Shown here one piece after another: positions 5,846 through 8,045 of a stretch of DNA of 8,045 nucleotides; the stretch's first letter is position 1; each line of letters starts with the position of its first letter. The position numbers and the translations under genes were made by a program. The notes under the pieces are model-generated. The model had not been told where the DNA came from, searched no databases, and saw nothing but the letters and a program-made list of their open reading frames with translations. This DNA comes from Methanobacteriota archaeon (GTDB taxonomy: Archaea > Hydrothermarchaeota > Hydrothermarchaeia > Hydrothermarchaeales > BMS3B), in the NCBI GenBank assembly GCA_013152995.1, contig JAADFH010000041.1, positions 1 to 8,045 of the forward strand, written 5' to 3'.

Positions 5846-7120
5846 ATGTTGAGGATAGGCAGGCTGCTCAGAAAAGGCACAGCACTGGCGAGAGACTCTC
5901 TCTACATGAACTCCCTGCACATAATAATGAACAACGTCCTGAGCGCTGCGCTCGGCTTCTTCTTCTGGTTCATTGCCGCCAGACTTTATGCTCCTGCGGA
6001 TGTGGGCATAGCCTCAACGCTGATTTCAGCCATGGTCATGCTGGGCATACTCAGCGGCACCGGGTTCAGGATAGGGCTCATGAGGTTCATGCCCGGCTCC
6101 ACCAGCGCTGCAAGAATGCTCAACACCTGCATCACCGTGGTTGCTGTGATCTCGGCACTGCTTGCGCTGCTCTTCCTGCTGCTGCGCCATGCAATCTCGC
6201 CTGCGCTCGCCCAGGTGCTTGAAAGCCCCTCAGTCAGCGCGGGCTTTCTCATCTTCGCAGTAAGCTTCAGCGTCTCGCTGCTCATAGAGGGGGCATTCAT
6301 CGCGGGGCGTCTCGCCAAGTACGTGCTGCTCAAGAACGTGCTCGCCAACACCCTCAAGATACCCATACCCATCTTCCTCATCCCCTTAGGGGCTGGAGGC
6401 ATATTCGCCGGCTGGGGTGTGGCAACCACGCTGATGCTGCTTGTGGCTCTTCTGGTGTTCATGCCCAGGGTGGTGAGGGGCTACACCCTGCGCCCCGCCA
6501 TGGACACGCGCATAATGAGCGAGATGGTGCGCTTCTCCGCGGGCAACCACCTCTCAGGTGTGCTGAGCGCCGCTCCAAGCTTAGTGATGCCCGTGCTCAT
6601 AACCAACCGCCTCTCTCCGGAGATGGCAGCCTACTTCTACGTTTCCTGGATGATAACCAACCTGCTCTACATGGTTCCCATCGGCACCTCCTACTCCCTG
6701 CTCGCCGAAGCCTCTGCAGACGTGCGCAGAACTGGCGAGAAGGTTATGAAGGCGCTGCGCTTCATGTTCGCCATCACCCTGCCCGGAGCTCTGGCGGTGG
6801 TGCTTCTGGCAGACTACCTGCTCATGCTCTTCGGCAGCAGCTACACCGCAGAGGCGGGCACACTTCTCCGCCTGCTCGCCCTCTCCAGCATACCCATGGT
6901 GCTCATACGCACCTACATCGCCCTGCGGAACGTGCAGAAGAGAGTCAGCAGGGTTGTAGGGGTGAACGCCTTCCTGGCGACGGGCATAATATCCACCGCC
7001 TACCTGCTCATGCCCGTGCTGGGGCTGAGCGGCGTTGGCTTGGCATGGCTCTGCACCAACTCGGTGCTCATGGTGGTGCTGGCTGTCATCCTGTACTCAG
7101 AGCTCAGGAGCCGACCCTGA
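5846..7120 (+). CDS. Polysaccharide flippase-like membrane protein (MOP superfamily)
   Basis: A protein of about 424 residues dominated by hydrophobic segments, with roughly twelve predicted membrane helices, as in RfbX/Wzx-type flippases (COG2244-like). These proteins move lipid-linked oligosaccharides across the membrane for surface glycan or S-layer glycosylation. Typical features are the N-terminal helix with FIAARLYAPADVGIASTLIS (the family pattern R-x-y-x-P-x-D-y-G), MVRFSAGNHLSGVLSAAPSL at the start of the second half, and LAWLCTNSVLM near the end. Which sugar it handles cannot be seen, and no glycosyltransferase gene is nearby. The start is uncertain: ATG 5846 is chosen over an in-frame TTG at 5837, as neither has a strong, well-spaced SD. 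The 3' end overlaps the convergent RHH gene by 17 bases. Confidence 0.85.
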   Translation: MLRIGRLLRKGTALARDSLYMNSLHIIMNNVLSAALGFFFWFIAARLYAPADVGIASTLISAMVMLGILSGTGFRIGLMRFMPGSTSAARMLNTCITVVAVISALLALLFLLLRHAISPALAQVLESPSVSAGFLIFAVSFSVSLLIEGAFIAGRLAKYVLLKNVLANTLKIPIPIFLIPLGAGGIFAGWGVATTLMLLVALLVFMPRVVRGYTLRPAMDTRIMSEMVRFSAGNHLSGVLSAAPSLVMPVLITNRLSPEMAAYFYVSWMITNLLYMVPIGTSYSLLAEASADVRRTGEKVMKALRFMFAITLPGALAVVLLADYLLMLFGSSYTAEAGTLLRLLALSSIPMVLIRTYIALRNVQKRVSRVVGVNAFLATGIISTAYLLMPVLGLSGVGLAWLCTNSVLMVVLAVILYSELRSRP

Positions 7121-7643
7121 CCCGCAGCTTGGTCAGGTCCTCCTTTATCTCAGCCTCCATCCCTATGCCCGCAAGCACCTCCTCAAGAAAAATCCTGACA
7201 AACTTCTTTGCCGTTGGTGAGCCGAACACCAGGGTGAACTCGGTGTCTGAGGGCATGCTCAGGGTGAACAGGTTGCACGCTTCCAGGCGGAGTATAACAT
7301 CCTTGACAGACTTGGTCTTGCCAAAGAACTGCTCCGCATGCGACCTCGCCACCCTGCGGTGCTCCTCCCAGAACTTCTCCTGATCAGGACACTCCTCTAT
7401 CAGCCTGAGAAACTGCTGCCAGTGGTCAACATCCAGGATAACATGCTCTCCCCCGGCAAGCATATCTATGTACAGGTCAAGCTTTTCCCTCTCCACCAGC
7501 CTGTGCTTCCTGTGCTCCGCATATATCCTGAGAGCCTTCCTGAACAGCTCGCTCTGAGACAGACCCGTCTCCTTTTTCAGCTTTTCAAACAGCTCTGCGC
7601 TGGATGCATCAAGAGCTATGGTAACCCTGGTAGGAGACCTCAT
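7104..7643 (-). CDS. Ribbon-helix-helix (CopG-like) regulator with unknown C-terminal domain
   Basis: Residues 1-45 form a ribbon-helix-helix DNA-binding domain: the beta strand RVTIALD (6-12) is followed by two helices (ELFEKLKKETG and SQSELFRKALRIYAEHRK). RHH proteins bind DNA as dimers through the strand. The remaining 130 or so residues form an alpha/beta domain I do not recognise, possibly for ligand binding or oligomerisation. It has an acidic, aromatic-rich middle (HWQQFLRLIEECPDQEKFWEEH, broken here as HWQQFLRL and QEKFWEEH). The ATG at 7643 lacks an SD but lies about 29 bases from a very good TATA box, so it is probably leaderless. It faces away from the secreted or anchored gene at 7941 and may regulate it or itself. 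Its tail overlaps the flippase gene by 17 bases. Confidence 0.83.
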   Translation of the reverse strand: MRSPTRVTIALDASSAELFEKLKKETGLSQSELFRKALRIYAEHRKHRLVEREKLDLYIDMLAGGEHVILDVDHWQQFLRLIEECPDQEKFWEEHRRVARSHAEQFFGKTKSVKDVILRLEACNLFTLSMPSDTEFTLVFGSPTAKKFVRIFLEEVLAGIGMEAEIKEDLTKLRVRVGS

Positions 7644-7667
7644 ATCTTGAACTCATGACACAACCCG

Positions 7668-7676
7668 TATTTAAAT
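7668..7676 (-). promoter_or_regulatory. TATA box of the RHH regulator gene
   Basis: On the minus strand the bases read ATTTAAATA, close to the ideal archaeal TATA element, with a purine-rich BRE-like GAAG just upstream. Its centre is about 29 bases from the ATG at 7643, which predicts a leaderless or nearly leaderless mRNA. Confidence 0.75.
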
Positions 7677-7696
7677 GCTTCTGAGCGGTGGCACCC

Positions 7697-7710
7697 GGAA
7701 ACCTTAAAAA
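7697..7710 (+). promoter_or_regulatory. Orphan TATA/BRE-like element on the plus strand
   Basis: GGAAAC followed by CTTAAAAA resembles a BRE plus TATA box. It would start a plus-strand transcript near 7733, about 200 bases before the next gene. No credible coding frame starts there. It could drive a long leader, a small RNA ending at the T7 run (7892-7898), or nothing. Confidence 0.35.
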
Positions 7711-7862
7711 CCCTCGGGCGGGCAGCAGAGTACACCTGAGCAGGCAGCATTCCCACCGCACAAAACGCAGCACTCCACGCAAGAAGCACAAAAAGAAAGC
7801 CTCCGCTCAGATTGCAGCATGTGCGAAGCGCTGCACTACCCATTTTAAGACTAACCCGCAGC

Positions 7863-7903
7863 ACCCGAAAATGCACCAAAAAGTATATAAGTTTTTTTCG
7901 GGT
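7863..7903. repeat. Perfect 9-bp inverted repeat bracketing a TATA box (candidate operator)
   Basis: The left arm ACCCGAAAA (7863-7871) and right arm TTTTCGGGT (7895-7903) are exact reverse complements, separated by 23 bases that contain the BRE/TATA of the gene at 7941. The placement would suit an operator for a dimeric or tetrameric regulator. With its run of T it might also fold as a weak hairpin in a read-through transcript. Confidence 0.55.
7876..7891 (+). promoter_or_regulatory. BRE/TATA promoter of the gene at 7941
   Basis: CCAAAAAG (7876-7883) followed by TATATAAG (7884-7891) is a textbook archaeal BRE plus TATA box. It predicts transcription from about 7912-7915 and a leader of about 26-30 bases that carries the SD at 7929-7934. 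Confidence 0.8.
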
Positions 7904-7928
7904 ACATTAAATGGAGCTTGAACGTAGA

Positions 7929-7934
7929 GGAGGT
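7929..7934 (+). promoter_or_regulatory. Shine-Dalgarno deciding the start at 7941
   Basis: GGAGGT lies 6 bases before ATG 7941. An in-frame ATG at 7911 would instead sit almost on the predicted transcription start and would place this SD inside the coding sequence, so 7941 is preferred. Confidence 0.75.
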
Positions 7935-7940
7935 AGGTTC

Positions 7941-8045
7941 ATGGCGAGCAAAGTTGCGGGAGTCATAGTGGTCGTGCTGGCTGTTGCGCTGGTGGGTACA
8001 CTCATATACGTGGGCAACATCTCCAGCAAGTACACCAAGGAGCTT
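7941..8045 (+). CDS. N-terminus of a secreted or membrane-anchored protein (partial)
   Basis: Only the first 35 codons are inside the window. The product begins MASKVAGVIVVVLAVALVG, a short basic start followed by a hydrophobic helix (about 5-25), then turns polar (GNISSKYTKEL). This fits an uncleaved signal anchor or a signal peptide with the body of the protein outside the cell. No family can be assigned from so little sequence. It has a strong promoter and a strong SD, suggesting it is well expressed, and an inverted repeat around its TATA box suggests regulation, perhaps by the divergent RHH protein. The alternative start at 7911 would add ten residues, MELERRGGRF. Confidence 0.75.
   Translation, partial: MASKVAGVIVVVLAVALVGTLIYVGNISSKYTKEL

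Larger units (their letters stand above)
7644..7940. other. 297-base divergent intergenic region
   Basis: This is the only long non-coding stretch. It contains the TATA boxes for the RHH gene and for the gene at 7941, an apparent extra plus-strand TATA/BRE at about 7697-7710, several ACCCG motifs (near 7663, 7693, 7854, 7863, and inverted at 7899), a perfect 9-bp inverted repeat, and a T7 run (7892-7898). Between about 7715 and 7840 the plus strand is rich in A and C with few strong hairpins. Open frames here have codon use unlike the neighbouring genes, so I call no protein. Confidence 0.6.

Noticed and set aside
7640..7843. Minus-strand open frame of about 67 codons with a hydrophobic stretch, whose TGA overlaps the RHH ATG
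   Set aside because: Its codon use (TTT, CTT) differs from neighbouring genes, it has no SD, and the RHH TATA box lies inside it. Chance is more likely.
7688..7921. Plus-strand open frame encoding a Lys/Arg-rich peptide in the intergenic region
   Set aside because: It runs through the TATA box and the inverted repeat, and has no SD, no recognisable motif and atypical composition.

Overview
The window looks like a piece of a GC-rich euryarchaeal chromosome from an organism that makes coenzyme F420. The clearest signs are a CofC-type guanylyltransferase (F420 biosynthesis), an archaeal MCT-1/Tma20-type PUA protein, an archaeal HTH plus CBS-pair regulator, and TATA/BRE promoters at the expected distance from starts. 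Several genes show little or no Shine-Dalgarno (SD) sequence and may be leaderless. I cannot name the genus from sequence alone.

Layout. At the left edge, on the minus strand, is tRNA-Glu(CTC) (1-75). Diverging from it is a short class II glutamine amidotransferase/asparagine synthase-like gene (123-1469, +). Four tightly packed minus-strand genes follow, in transcription order: MCT-1-like PUA protein (3656-3177), membrane-anchored CofC (3195-2332), double zinc-ribbon protein (2314-2027) and HTH-CBS regulator (2013-1444). Their spacings are -19, 17 and 13 bases, so this is very probably one operon. A short divergent promoter region separates it from tatC (3718-4422, +). Next come mgtE (5725-4415, -), a MOP-superfamily flippase (about 5846-7120, +) that diverges from mgtE over a shared TATA box, and a ribbon-helix-helix regulator (7643-7104, -). 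A 297-base intergenic region rich in promoter-like motifs follows, and then the start of a membrane-anchored or secreted protein (7941 to the window end, +).

All three convergent gene pairs overlap tail to tail (26, 8 and 17 bases), so the region is very compact. Most genes are cell housekeeping: translation, F420 cofactor, protein export, Mg2+ uptake and surface polysaccharide. I see no mobile element, CRISPR array or clear defence system.

The most interesting points are a CofC gene with a two-helix membrane extension and a perfect internal SD before a GTG at the expected CofC start, a perfect 9-bp inverted repeat bracketing the TATA box of the last gene, a PP-loop one glycine short in the asparagine synthase-like protein, and a TatC lacking usually conserved polar residues.
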